Source: Hofstenia miamia (Eukaryota; Xenacoelomorpha; Acoela; Hofsteniidae). Taken from it: 28,676 nucleotides of DNA. The notes under the pieces were generated by a model, which was given only the letters and a program-made list of their open reading frames with translations, ran no database searches and was not told the DNA's origin. This document shows positions 10,151-20,017 of this stretch, one piece after another (positions within the stretch are counted from its first letter, which is position 1; each line of letters begins with the position of its first letter). The position numbers and the translations under genes were made by a program. The stretch lies in the NCBI GenBank assembly GCA_900660155.1, contig CABFPE010000093.1, positions 912,738 through 941,413 of the forward strand. Direction: 5' to 3'.

Positions 10151-10409
10151 TCCTACTAAAAAATATCTAGTTTCTTTTTTATCATCACGTATTTAAATTC
10201 ACATGTAAATATACATGTATTAGGTTCAGAACAAATGATTCTTTCTAAATTTATTTGATTTTATAATTTATTTTACTAAATCTTGGTAGCAATAGTTTAT
10301 TAATGCAAACCTCTCTTGTATTTAAATATGGTTCAAATTATCTAATTAAAATGTTTTCAATTACTTTGAGATGATTTGCTTTGGTATACTTTAAAACCTT
10401 TAATATATT
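10151..10409. other. Short AT-rich spacer
   Basis: Nothing recognisable lies between the piggyBac target duplication and the next transposase scrap. Confidence 0.4.
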
Positions 10410-10628
10410 TTAGTTCACAATTTCTTTGATGTTTAGAAATGGTTGAAATGGGTAAACCGCGATATCTTGAGGCAACCGATTATTTTTGAATTGAGAATTG
10501 AACTTGCAATTTATATCCAAGAAAATCATCATTTCACTCTGCAGTTCATAAAAATATTTCAGCATTCTCTTTGCAAAGCCATTGCATTTCAGTGTGTTAA
10601 AAAAGGTCTTCAAATTTTTCTCCCACAA
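10410..10628 (-). pseudogene. hAT-type transposase fragment (SCAND3/ZBED-like)
   Basis: The minus strand reads about 72 residues with RMLKYFYELQSEMMIFLD near the middle. This resembles the region of domesticated-type hAT transposases where a helix of the form LKRFYELREE-hhIFL is conserved. Neither the DDE residues nor the dimerisation domain is present, so this is only a scrap. The antisense frame on the plus strand is open over the same stretch but has no matching motif. The match is by eye and short. Confidence 0.35.
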
Positions 10629-11188
10629 GAAAAAAATAAATTGGCGATGCCTCAGTGATCGGGTTTTATGAAATTGATGTCTAGAAAAGTATTGTGATGA
10701 AAATCACATATAAACAGCTTGCCGCAGAAATTTTCTTGAACACAGCAGGGCCAAAAATTATTTAGCTTTTCAGTACACCTAAATATTACCCATATTACAA
10801 TTTAAATTTGTTTAATGATGTTCTTAAGTAAAATTGTGCCAATGGAGAAATAATAACGTTCTTATCGTATACTACTAGAAACTGTTACAATATATTTTGC
10901 TAAAAGTTCAAAATAAAAATGGCCTTGCCAGGCCACGCTTATAATGATTTTTGAAATAGAAAAATGAAAACATTTACAATGAAAATAAATTAATTAAATC
11001 TGAGGACACAATAAAATTAAAGTAAAGAAAACACCTCTATTTACAAATAAATAATTTTATGCAAATTTCAGCACAATTTACAAAATAAATCTACACCAAA
11101 GTCGACAAAATAAAAATTGAAAAGGCACTTTGACTTTGGCCACATTGAATGCCACGTAAAATTCATTATTTCACATTTTCGAATTTCG
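10629..11188. other. Downstream region of the ATPase gene
   Basis: On the minus strand this follows the ATPase stop codon and so should hold its 3' untranslated region. I cannot place a canonical AATAAA with confidence. A small perfect hairpin, TGGCCT-TGCC-AGGCCA, lies at 10920-10935, about 255 bp past the stop. No gene is seen. Confidence 0.4.
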
Positions 11189-11410
11189 TCAACTAGTAGT
11201 ACTCTGATAAGAATACTTTTTGAGCACATGGCCAAGCTCCATTCGCTTGAAGGCATTTTTCTTCCTACGTTTACAAATGATAAAGTTAAACAGTCGTTTG
11301 AACCAACCAGCGCTCACAATGTACTCTTGGACAAAAAAGGTTACCATAAAATCACAAGCTATTATCCCTAGCATCGACATCAGAAAGTAAGGGTCCGAAA
11401 TTTTTTTCAT
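11189..11410 (-). CDS. ATP13A2-like, last exon
   Basis: Reads MKKISDPYFLMSMLGIIACD, the final helix (M10), a basic cytosolic tail (CKRRKKNAFKRME) and the stop TGA at 11189-11191. The first methionine is an internal codon, since AG precedes it directly (acceptor ATTTAG before 11410, phase 0). The tail matches the KK-x-FK-x-hE pattern at the ATP13A2 C-terminus. Length 222 nt including the stop. Confidence 0.92.
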   Translation of the reverse strand: MKKISDPYFLMSMLGIIACDFMVTFFVQEYIVSAGWFKRLFNFIICKRRKKNAFKRMELGHVLKKYSYQSTTS

Positions 11411-11645
11411 CTAAATTAGAGATCTACATAAGTTGGGAGGAATTACAATATAAATATGTACATCTACACATTTTGGAATGTTTTTACCATAATTTCATTA
11501 ATATTTAATGTCGTTAAGACAGAACGTGAATTCGACATTTCTCTTAGGCTATTGTTGATATTTGAGTTCTGTACAGACTAGGAAATCTACAGTCTTAGCA
11601 ATGAGATCAAAATTTAAAGTTACGTTTAGAAAAAAATGAAAGTTC

Positions 11646-11978
11646 ATGTTGAAGGAAGCGCTTAAAAAGACCTGAGTCTTCTCAATATTCTATTGATGAA
11701 AGTGTGTATATCTATTAAAATATTATATTTTGTTATGAAATTTTGTGTCTTTCATATCCCTGGAGCAAGCATACGTTCAGTGGTTTCCACTACCAATGTT
11801 ATTGTCAGGCCAATGTTGAAGGAAGCGCTTAAAAAGACCTGAGTCTTCTCAATATTCTATTGATGAAAGTGTGTATATCTATTAAAATATTATATTTTGT
11901 TATGAAATTTTGTGTCTTTCATATCCCTGGAGCAAGCATACGTTCAGTGGTTTCCACTACCAATGTTATTGTCAGGCC
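11646..11978. repeat. Exact tandem duplication, 167-bp period
   Basis: The block 11646-11811 and the block 11813-11978 look identical over 166 bases, with one extra A between them. The duplication lies inside the last intron of the ATPase gene and affects no exon. Such a perfect copy is either very recent or produced by the assembler. Confidence 0.92.
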
Positions 11979-12599
11979 TGGAAACGTGTCGACCCGTGGA
12001 TAGGGCCAACAAGCCTTATCGGGGCTGGCTCTGGCCAATACTCAAGATTCAAAATGTACGTTAATTATTAATTATATAAATATTTTAGTTTATATGATCA
12101 GAACCTACGTTAACCTTATTTCATCTGCATTTATTATAACTATATTACATTGGATACAATATGACAATGAAAAAGACCTTTATTATTACAACCCAGGTCG
12201 AGTCAGGTCAAAAATGGGTTTGTCCGCGTTGGGTAGAGTCAAGAAAAGTTTACTCTTTTCCAGGCTTGGTTATTTTAATAATTCCGTACATGCCAAGCAA
12301 ATAAATTTTTTACGGTGAAGAGAAAAATAGTTAGCGAACATACTAGTCTTTACACAACTCAAATATCAACAATAGGCTTAGAGCAATATCAAATTAAAGT
12401 TCGGACTGAATATTTTGCGACATCCTGCATAGAGAAGGAATTTTTATAGAAAAATTTATTTCAATCTTAAGAATTTATCTTACTTTGAAAATATGATATT
12501 GTTCTAATATATCAAAATCCAAACTTAGGACACTATATAATTTACAACCATACTTTATTAAAAGTTAACGATGAAAACGTAGGGCAGTATCAATCATAC

Positions 12600-12884
12600 C
12601 TGAAAAAAAGTTTGAAAAAATTCTGGATCGATGACAACGAAAATGATGTCCATTGTTAATAAACAAGCAGTAACCAATAAAAATAGATAGTTGGTGATAA
12701 AATGTCGACGAAAAGGTGCTCCTGATGAATAGACGAGAGCCACAAAGACATACTGAAAGTTGGAAATCATGAAAATGACAGTGTTCTCAAACCGAACGAT
12801 ATTGTCACTTTTGGGGGTAACAGGTTCATGATAATACCATGGAGCAGCTCTAACCATATAGAAAACAGTCAGCTGAAACACCCC
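12600..12884 (-). CDS. ATP13A2-like, exon with M8-M9 part
   Basis: Reads GVFQLTVFYMVRAAPWYY, RFENTVIFMISNFQYVF, YSSGAPFRRHFITN and a further hydrophobic helix. ENT-hhF and GAPFR are conserved across P5B pumps. Acceptor TTTAG before 12884, donor GTATGA after 12600, phase 0. Only about 46 bp of intron separate it from the previous exon. Confidence 0.95.
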
Positions 12885-12930
12885 CTAAAGAATTCAAATC
12901 ATATACATCAGAATAAATCATAAAGCTAAC

Positions 12931-13275
12931 CTGTATGATTATTTGAAGAACTACTGAAGATATTATTACTGGGTTAACCAAACGCCCAGGAGGCCTTTTG
13001 CGGCCTAAACTTTTTGCAGGATTGGTTCTTCCCATTACTAGAATGAGGACAAAAATTGTGCACATGTCGACGTAAAGTTGTTGTTCATCGCCTAAGTTGG
13101 ATTCTTGGGTGTAGAGAATTAGGATGGAAGTGAACTGAACTAAACTGTAGACAACCATGTACTTAAACAAGGAAAAAGATGTCACCAAAGCACATCGCCC
13201 CTCACGTATCAAAACAGGAATACAAGAAATATCCTCGATGGTTGATGTAAATGGGGCTGCAACCGACGCCTCTGC
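12931..13275 (-). CDS. ATP13A2-like, exon with M5-M8 part
   Basis: Starts AEASVAAPFTS, joining the previous exon to give GVSLSQ-AEASV as in ATP13A2. It continues with VLIREGRCALVTSFSLFKYM, LILYTQESNLGDEQQ and RTNPAKSLGRKRPPGRL. There are several hydrophobic helices (M5 to M8). Acceptor TTTAG before 13275, donor GTTAGC after 12931, phase 0. The intron before this exon is about 6 kb and contains the transposon nest. Confidence 0.96.
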
Positions 13276-13562
13276 CTAAACAATACATCAAATTATTAGT
13301 TGAATGAATTATTGTTGTTTATGAGGACCAATAAAACTTGAATTTAACCTCCAAATATTATTTAGTGAATTAAGTTATGACCACTTGGGCACGTGAAACA
13401 GATGTGAGAATATTTATCAATATCATTATATTGTTTAATGTGCCAAACATTGTGCCTCTAAAGGGGGTGATACACGATCAAACTTGTGTGTCAAACTTGC
13501 AGATTTTACCCGATTTAATACTTTATGTAAACATTGTTGAATTCAAGAAAAATTATTCTATC

Positions 13563-13915
13563 ATGTTCAACAAACGAAGAAAGCTTACGTTATATGCTCT
13601 TACAAATGATAATAGTGAAAAAACAAGAAAACGACGTTTGTGGGTAAAGACATGGCTTCACACGCGAACTACAGATACGCATGTGTCTCTGCTTACAATC
13701 TTGCAAGAAGAACCAATTGATCTACACAACTATTTGAGAATGAACACACATTGGTTTAATTTAATTTTAGAGTTAATAACTACATTAAGAGAAAAAGAAA
13801 ATACAGTAATAGCATCACACCAAAACAACAGCTTGCTGCCACTTTACGATTTCTTGAAACAGGCAGAACATTTCGTGTTCTGCAATTTTCAAAAAATTGC
13901 GATATTCATATTTGA
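13563..13915 (+). pseudogene. Harbinger transposase, N-terminal part only
   Basis: Starts MFNKRRKLTLYAL, then KRRLWVKTWLHTR, ILQEEPIDLHNYLRMNTHWF and LILELITTLREKENT. This is the N-terminal helical region of HARBI1-like transposases (RR-WV-PWL, then FRM-(x)3-F-LL). A one-base frameshift near 13805-13825 follows, and the adjacent frame continues TPKQQLAATLRFLETGRTFR. The DDE nuclease domain that should come next is absent: only about 250 bp separate this from the convergent ORF. The element is therefore an internal deletion derivative and depends on a full copy elsewhere. Confidence 0.88.
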
Positions 13916-14164
13916 AGGTAACCTCCTTATTTATGTTAATATATTAATTTTTATTAGCTCACACATTTATAAATAGAGCTCAGTAAAAAGGTGAATGACC
14001 TAAAACACAACATTTCGCTTTTTGGGAAATTTTTCAAAAAATTGACTTTTTGAACATTTCAGACAAAAAGACTTTTATTGGTTTGATGGTATAAATCAGA
14101 TATTTGTAATTGTTTTGTTTGTTTGACTGCGCAGACATTTTCATATTTTGTTGAAATAAATACA

Positions 14165-14365
14165 TTATTGCGTAAATATATAGAGTACTTTTCTCTTTAG
14201 GGTATCCACGGTTGCTGTTGGTTCCATATCTTTAAATTTCTCTGAAAGAACCTTGTAGACTTTTTCTTTCAAGTCTCGGTTCTTATAAGAATGGCTTTTC
14301 ACTTTCCATAAGCATGGGAATGATTTATAACGTTTAATGAACGCAAGCATGTTTTCTTTCGACAT
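14165..14365 (-). CDS. Harbinger MADF/Myb-like DNA-binding protein
   Basis: Reads MSKENMLAFIKRYKSFPCLW, then KVKSHSYKNRDLKEKVYKVL, and ends TVDTLKRKVLYIFTQ. This is a MADF (Adf-1-type Myb/SANT) domain: FI-(x)4-FPCLW, then YKNRD and V-LK-K. Harbinger elements need such a partner protein to bind their ends and recruit the transposase. At 66 residues it is short, with the domain just complete and no C-terminal region. The frame extends upstream to 14392. A different frame just upstream opens with MAKPRDVAVTRI, so the true N-terminus may have suffered a frameshift. Confidence 0.72.
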   Translation of the reverse strand: MSKENMLAFIKRYKSFPCLWKVKSHSYKNRDLKEKVYKVLSEKFKDMEPTATVDTLKRKVLYIFTQ

Positions 14366-14818
14366 TCTTAATAATGCGTGTAACAGCGACATCTCGAGGT
14401 TTAGCCATTGTTTTACATAAATAAATGATAATTGATTTCATTAACTGCGCGATAGCGAGAGAAAGTGTGGCACACTTGTTTGACGGGGGTGATACACTGT
14501 CAAACTTAATTACCCGGCACAATTGTTAGACGAGAAAAATCAAAAGCGATTAGATCGCTGATTTCAGGTTGGACAACAAGTTTGAAGGGGTGATACACGA
14601 TCAAACTTAGCGTGGATTTGTGTGCCGAGCAATTATGTAATTAAGTTTGAAACACAAGTTTGATCGTGTATCAGCTCCTTAACTCTAACTTTGTTATAAC
14701 TTTCCTACTAACAGAAAGTACAAATAGTTCTATAAATAAAGTTGCAATTTTCGACAGCAGTCGAATTAATCGATGAATTTGACAGACTACTGTCGCAAAT
14801 TCTGGATTTGAACACTGT

Positions 14819-15049
14819 GAAACCCACATCTTCTATCCATATAGATTTTCTGAAACCCACATCTTCAATCCATATAGATTTTCTGAAACCCACATCTTCA
14901 ATGCATATAGATTTTCTGAAACCCACATCTTCAATCCATATAGATTTTCTGAAACCCACATTTTCAATCCATATAGATTTTCTGAAACCCACATCTTCAA
15001 TCTATATAGATTTTCTGAAACGCACATTTTCAATCCATATAGATTTTCT
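14819..15049. repeat. 33-bp tandem repeat, seven copies
   Basis: Seven head-to-tail units of exactly 33 bp with a few substitutions. In one plus frame they read KPTSSIHIDFL repeatedly inside an open frame of 114 residues (14742-15086). Two minus-strand frames are open as well (unit GFRKSIWIEDV, and unit KMWVSENLYGL). The array begins 140 bp past the right end of the Harbinger element. There are no spacers, so it is a minisatellite and not a CRISPR array. Confidence 0.97.
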
Positions 15050-15239
15050 GACTTTTAAAAAAATAAAAATAATTTCCCAAATTTAAAAACACTTGCAATG
15101 CTGTTTGTGATAGTTCCTTGTGGTAGTCTTCAAAGTGAAATCTATACCACATCATATTATAGAAATAATCAACCAGTGAATACCATCAGATTGTGAAAGT
15201 TTTGATAAATAATACTTATTGTCTGTTCTTGAGACAAAG

Positions 15240-15800
15240 ATTCTCTTATGAAAATAAATTTTAACAAAACAAAAGAATTAACTATTTGTCAATTAAAATA
15301 TTTTTTCATTACCAACTGAAATTTATATAGAAAATATTCAAATTCAATGAGTAAACTCATGCAAGTTTCTTGGAGTTGTTTTACAAAATAATCTAAAATG
15401 GACAGAAAATACCAATTACATTGTGAAAAAAGCAGCAAAAAGACTTCACTGCATTACACTTCTAAAAAGATCAGGTGCATCAACTTCAGAATTTGTTTTG
15501 ATATATAAGACCATGATTCGAACAATATTGGAATATTGCTCTCTTGTTTGGAATTATGCCTTAACACATAAGGAAATTGCCATAATTGAACGTATTCAGA
15601 GACGTGCATTTAAAATCATAAGACCGTCGTTAAATTACATGGAAGCATGCATTGCTCCACAATGCTTAACTCTTAAACGTAGAGAAATGCATTGTAAATC
15701 AAAATCGAAAAACCTTCAAAGTGACAAACATCCACTTCATTATTTTATTCCGAAAATAAAACGAAGACACTATAATTTTCAAAATACTCGCAATTACTAA
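15240..15800 (+). mobile_element. Non-LTR reverse-transcriptase C-terminal fragment
   Basis: Begins near KINFNKTKELTIC and, after frameshifts, continues with CKFLGVVLQNNLKWTENTNY. The 125-residue open frame from 15423 follows: RLHCITLLKRSG, YKTMIRTILEYCSLVWN and IERIQRRAFKII. This is the thumb and C-terminal region found in jockey/CR1-type elements. It differs clearly from copies A and B in the window, so it is a second family. The catalytic palm is absent. Confidence 0.85.
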
Positions 15801-16301
15801 ATGCGTGCTAGAACAAACAGATTGTTAAACAGCTTTGCAATTTAATCATCAAAAGAAATTCTATGAAATCATAATAATAACTTTTGTTAATTTCATTTAT
15901 CTATATTTTCACACTTTGTATATTCGACCTAAGGGTCGCAAAAAAGTGAAATATATACACTCCCTCTCAAAAAAGGTTAAAAGTTAATCAATATATCTTT
16001 GAGACATCAGTCAGAAGCTCATCCAATAATTCCAATACTCTACTGAAAAAGAAATTGTGGCACGCACTATCGAAGATTATCACATTTTCCCCAGAACAAT
16101 AAACTTCTTATCTTCTACCAGGTCCTTCTTACTTAACACACGGCCCGATAATTTGCAGCACTATTTTAAATCTGGGACCGATAAATGAGTGCGCAAGGGG
16201 TTATATTACAGCGATGTAAAGATTTAATTATTTAGATGTTTACTCTTTACTCTAATTGGGTGAAGTGACTCCACGGTTTTAAAACATGTGCTGCATTTCA
16301 G
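15801..16301. other. Intronic spacer
   Basis: No feature recognised. A short inverted repeat GCGACC/GGTCGC-like motif (CGACCTAAGGGTCG) is seen near 15926. It probably contains the start of the downstream P-type transposon, but I could not find its ends or a THAP zinc finger. Confidence 0.35.
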
Positions 16302-18586
16302 GATACGCACAATATTCGCTTTCCCCAAAAAGACGTCGCACTTCTTAAAAAATTGGAAAAAGCAAATAGGGAGAGCAAATGTAATAATTTGAAAGAATGC
16401 TTAAACACGCGAAAAGCTTTTTGACAGTCAATTAACACGGGTAAACAAAGAAGGTGTTAAAAATCTGAATTTTCTCTTAAGCTAGCACAGACCTTACAAC
16501 TAAAATATCCGGGGAGAGCAGTATTAATCTTAGTTCTCGAAAATCTCCAACACCGAGAGAAATATTTACTGATGAAATGTATTCAATTCCAAGAAATGGA
16601 CTATCTATCTTTTGAAAGTATCACAGAAAAAGAATTATCTATTAAAGGAACATGGTTTCTTAAACGGTTAGACAAACTGCATTTATTTTTGATATTTCTC
16701 TTGGTCTAAAACCTGAATTCCATGGTTCTTTTGTTTTGCATGGAGAATCTTACAGATTCATTTTTTCTTGGCAGTAAATTGAGTCTACCACAATGGCTAC
16801 GAGAAACTAATTCTTGTCACGTTATAAAAAAGCCAATTAGAAGAGTTGTTAAATTATAGTAGTGATCCACTGGATACGACAACAAAAGAAAGACTAGAAA
16901 TGTTACATGAAATTTAAAGCAACTTAATTTGTCCAGAACAGGCAAAGATGCATCCCTATTCTGCTAGTTTGACAAGATTTTCAATTTATTTTAGAGCTTT
17001 AGCTTATAAATATTTTTGCAATTTTGTTCCGATGCCAAGCATACTTTTGTTACGAAAAATCTATAGACTCGGCGAAAACTATAAAAGTACTTATAAATTC
17101 TTGAAATTTTAAAAGGATTGTGTTACGAAATGTTTTTGCAAAAAGAGACTAGACCCGATGGCTGCAATTTTGTGGGGCAAAATATCAAGGGAACATTATT
17201 CAATGGAGTTGATTCCTTTGAAAAATGTGACTCTATATGTGATAACTCTAATGTTCTCTTCAAAATTGTGAATTATAATTTATTGACTACTTATGCAAAT
17301 GGTGTTAATATTCTCGGAATCACACTCTCTTCTGATAATGACACATTTTATCATCCTTCTGATGATTTTAAAGTACGGTAATATATCTTTTCTTTGATAC
17401 AAATGGCAATTCTTGATAGATGCTTGGGATATTGTTTGATCTAATAATTGTTCAGTTTTGTGGAAAAAACATGATTTGTATGAAATCGATTCTGCAAATC
17501 AAGCATGTTTAAAAAAAGCCGAATCACTTAGTTATCGGATATCAAACAATTAGTTCATTTGGCATTATCAATTTTTCAGCAGTCGAACTAGGTTGCTCTC
17601 AGGCAATATTTTCCTTCAGGTTCAAGTCACTACAAACACTGCCAGTTTTTGGAGTTATTTTTTGCGTGGCTTTCTATTCTAAATTCAAGGAATACACCAA
17701 ACCCAGTTCCTCTTGCAAAATTGATAAATGGAGATTTGAGCATAAGTCAGGATTTTCTCTTCAAACATTTTATGCGCATTCTTTTTCTTCGACATCAAAA
17801 GCAGATCTTTGTAGTGATTTATTGAGCGCGAATGATCCCTACGTTTTGACTTCACGATTGCAATTTGATTCTCTTGAACGCAGATTTGGGCAGTATAGGC
17901 AAATTTAAGCGGCTTCTAATTTCATTGTATGAAGTGATCAGTTCAGAGAAAATTTTGAAGATTTGTAATGTTTTAAAAAAAACTATCAATTGAAGACTTA
18001 AAGCAGTGTATGAGTATAAAATAGGCTCAAGACCTGCAACTAAATGATGGAGATTATTGTCACATTCAGAAAAGGATATTGCCGGATTTGTTGTCAAAAA
18101 GCTATATGCCAGATATTCATGTGAAGAATGTTATATTTTAATGACATCTCATGTTTCGCTGATCTTTCTGATTATCTGGAAAAGCTAAATAGAGGAGGAC
18201 TGCATCGTCCATCAACAGTTTTTTTACTGTACGAAATTTTTTGCTCTATTTTGAAGAGGAATTTCAACTTGATTCGAACAGTTTCTAACATTCGCCCTTT
18301 TGCTATTCCAGCAATTAAGAACTTTACTAAAATGTTTGATAGATTATTTTGCATGCTTCATGGGGAAATGTCAAAATCTGTGACAATTGACACATTAATT
18401 AACGGGTTTTTCAATAATCCGCAGAATTATTCTGTGGATGTGAAAAGAAAGAGGAGCTCGGTGAGCAATTTCAACAAAAAAGTCATCCAAACTATTGTGA
18501 TTACAAATTTTTACGGATTACTTTTAAATGAACTTTTAAATGAATTTTTTTTATATGAAGTTACTTTTTGGGTTATTCATTGAAAA
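16302..18586 (+). pseudogene. P-element/THAP9-like transposase, broken
   Basis: Pieces of one transposase follow each other in the right order over 2.3 kb. A helical linker comes first (ALLKKLEKANRESK, about 16340-16380). Next is HPYSASLTRFSIYF plus AYKYF, PMPSILLLRKIY (about 16950-17065), the P-element/THAP9 pattern YSP-L-F-hhh-hhS-AY-hhR. Then EMFLQKETRPDGCNFVG (about 17130), which matches the DEM-LQK block with the catalytic aspartate replaced. LQFDSLERRFGQYRQ (17861-17905) matches the QTDPLE-RFG-YR block. EVISSEKILKICNVLKK and SHSEKDIAGFVVKKL, then CEEC, follow (17930-18135). FADLSDYLEKLNRGGLHRPS ends the run (18149-18208). Many stops and frameshifts show it is dead. The N-terminal THAP domain and element ends were not found. 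Confidence 0.82.
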
Positions 18587-19359
18587 CTTATGTATTAATT
18601 GATAATTTCGATTTTCAATGAATACTTACATGTTAATTAATAATTGTTTTATTGCAAACAAAAATATGAAAATATTTCGAATGGGCCCACAAATTTAAAT
18701 TATTGCTGCAGATTGTCAAGCCGTATGTTAGGAAGGTACTGTGATGTGCTTACTGTCAATTTTCATTCATTTATAAATCTCAACACATTTGAATCATTTT
18801 AATTGCACGCCACCAAGCGGAGGAAAACGAAATTGATGTGCTCAAAAATAAGTACTGTGCAATAATTCAAATTGCAAGTTCATTACATGCTTTACAACAA
18901 AGTGAAATAGCGTGTTTCAAACAAGAAGGCTTAGTCAGCAATAAATCGCTATAGATGGTTTATAGATTAATAGATTTTGATGTAAAACGTGTTTGAAATA
19001 GACTCTTTCAATTTTTCTATTTAAAAATCGACATTGGTAAAAAGATTTAAAAATCCTTGCATGTTCTTTAAGCTATCAACGACATAATATGTAATAGTGA
19101 ATGTCGGACAAAACCTTCCCGACAGGGATTGATCGTAGATGCTTTTGTAGGTGATAACGAAACGTCATAGTATATTTCGGGTGGACTAATACCGTAAAAC
19201 AGTAACTGCACTTTAAAAATTAAACAGAAATTCATTAAACTGCGATGTTTCAATGGTGATGAAAATATAACGAATAGATTTTGAATTTGGACTAAACTAG
19301 GTTGGCGAAATTGAATTTTTTTTACATTGCTTATATCTAAGAATATATGAGACGCCAAC
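18587..19359. other. Intronic spacer with inverted repeat
   Basis: No gene is seen. A perfect 12-bp inverted repeat, ATTCATTGAAAA (18575-18586) and TTTTCAATGAAT (18612-18623), lies directly after the P-type transposase reading frame. It could be a transposon arm or a chance hairpin. Confidence 0.4.
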
Positions 19360-19639
19360 CTGAGAAAGTGAAACTCCGACATCGGCAGTTTTGAGTGCAG
19401 CACAATCATTAGCACCATCTCCGCACATTGCAACTATGTAATTCATTTCTTGGTTTAATTCTACTAGGGAAGACTTTTGATGAGGCTTCATGCGAGCAAA
19501 AACAGTGCAATTACGAAGTAAAGGTTGAAGACAATCATGACCGATTAACTGATCCAAACTAGCTCCTGTAATGGCGTAGTGGAACTCCAATGAAGGTGGC
19601 ATTTGTGGGCTCATTGGGTTATTCGGATTTGTCAATTCC
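19360..19639 (-). CDS. ATP13A2-like, exon with GDGAND hinge
   Basis: Reads FHYAITGASLDQLIG, NCTVFARMKPHQKSSLVE and AMCGDGANDCAALKTADVG. GDG-(x)-ND coordinates magnesium in the P domain. The exon ends GVSLSQ before donor GTTGGC. The acceptor chosen is TTTAG before 19639. A second in-frame acceptor (TAG before 19672) would add 11 residues, FNYVLGNGIFR. Both fit phase 2, so the exact start is unsettled. Confidence 0.93.
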
Positions 19640-19748
19640 CTAAATATACCATTCCCAAGAACATAATTAAAACTATTCAATTACAGCACACACTATATTG
19701 CAACTGTAGGAGGTAACGACTGGGAAAATAAAACAAAGTGTAACTAAC

Positions 19749-20017
19749 CGAAAGGAAATCAACTCTCCGCTATTGGATGCGGTAACTTCCACAACTCTAT
19801 CATCAGGACCAATCATGGAGCACTCTCTTGCCACGCTGATAGCAGTGTCCAAATGATCACCAGTAGCCATGACTACACGAATGTCACTATTACGCAATTG
19901 GCCGACGATCTTCTTTGAAGCAGGCTTTAGGCAATTTTGTAAGATCAGTAAGCCACAGAGTTCGAACTGGCACTCTAATTCAGCTCGTGGCATTTTTTGA
20001 ACTTTATGCCACTTCAG
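19749..20017 (-). CDS. ATP13A2-like, exon entering the P domain
   Basis: Reads LKWHKVQKMPRAELE, FELCGLLILQNCLKP and then VVMATGDHLDTAISVARE, where TGD-(x)3-TA is the standard P-domain motif. The reading ends SNSGELISF plus two bases (phase 2). Acceptor TTTTAG before 20017, donor GTTAGT after 19749. Confidence 0.95.

Larger units (their letters stand above)
13462..14679. mobile_element. PIF/Harbinger element, complete ends, 1.2 kb
   Basis: Inverted ends AGGGGGTGATACACGATCAA (left) and AGGAGCTGATACACGATCAA (right, read inwards) are followed by CTTGTG on both sides. The element is flanked by the 3-bp duplication TAA (13459-13461 and 14680-14682), the standard target of this superfamily. Further copies of the end motif lie inside the right arm, at about 14485 and 14586, forming nested inverted repeats. 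It carries two genes, as Harbinger elements do: a transposase remnant (plus) and a Myb/MADF-type protein (minus). It sits in a 6-kb intron of the ATPase, antisense for its transposase. Confidence 0.93.

Noticed and set aside
11117..11371. 84-residue plus-strand ORF over the last ATPase exon
   Set aside because: Antisense shadow of the exon; no motif of its own.
11985..12050. GC-rich segment that looked like a possible tRNA or SINE head
   Set aside because: A small hairpin (GATAGGGC facing GCCTTATC) is present, but no cloverleaf or A and B box arrangement could be drawn.
13377..13562. N-terminal extension of the Harbinger transposase frame
   Set aside because: The frame starts outside the element (13462) and runs through its terminal repeat. 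The ATG at 13563 directly before the basic NKRRK segment fits better.
14819..15049. Repeat array that could be mistaken for CRISPR
   Set aside because: The 33-bp units are directly joined with no spacers, and the sequence is eukaryotic.
19068..19433. 121-residue minus-strand ORF overlapping the GDGAND exon
   Set aside because: It is a shifted-frame shadow of the ATPase exon and intron. The true frame carries the conserved catalytic motif.
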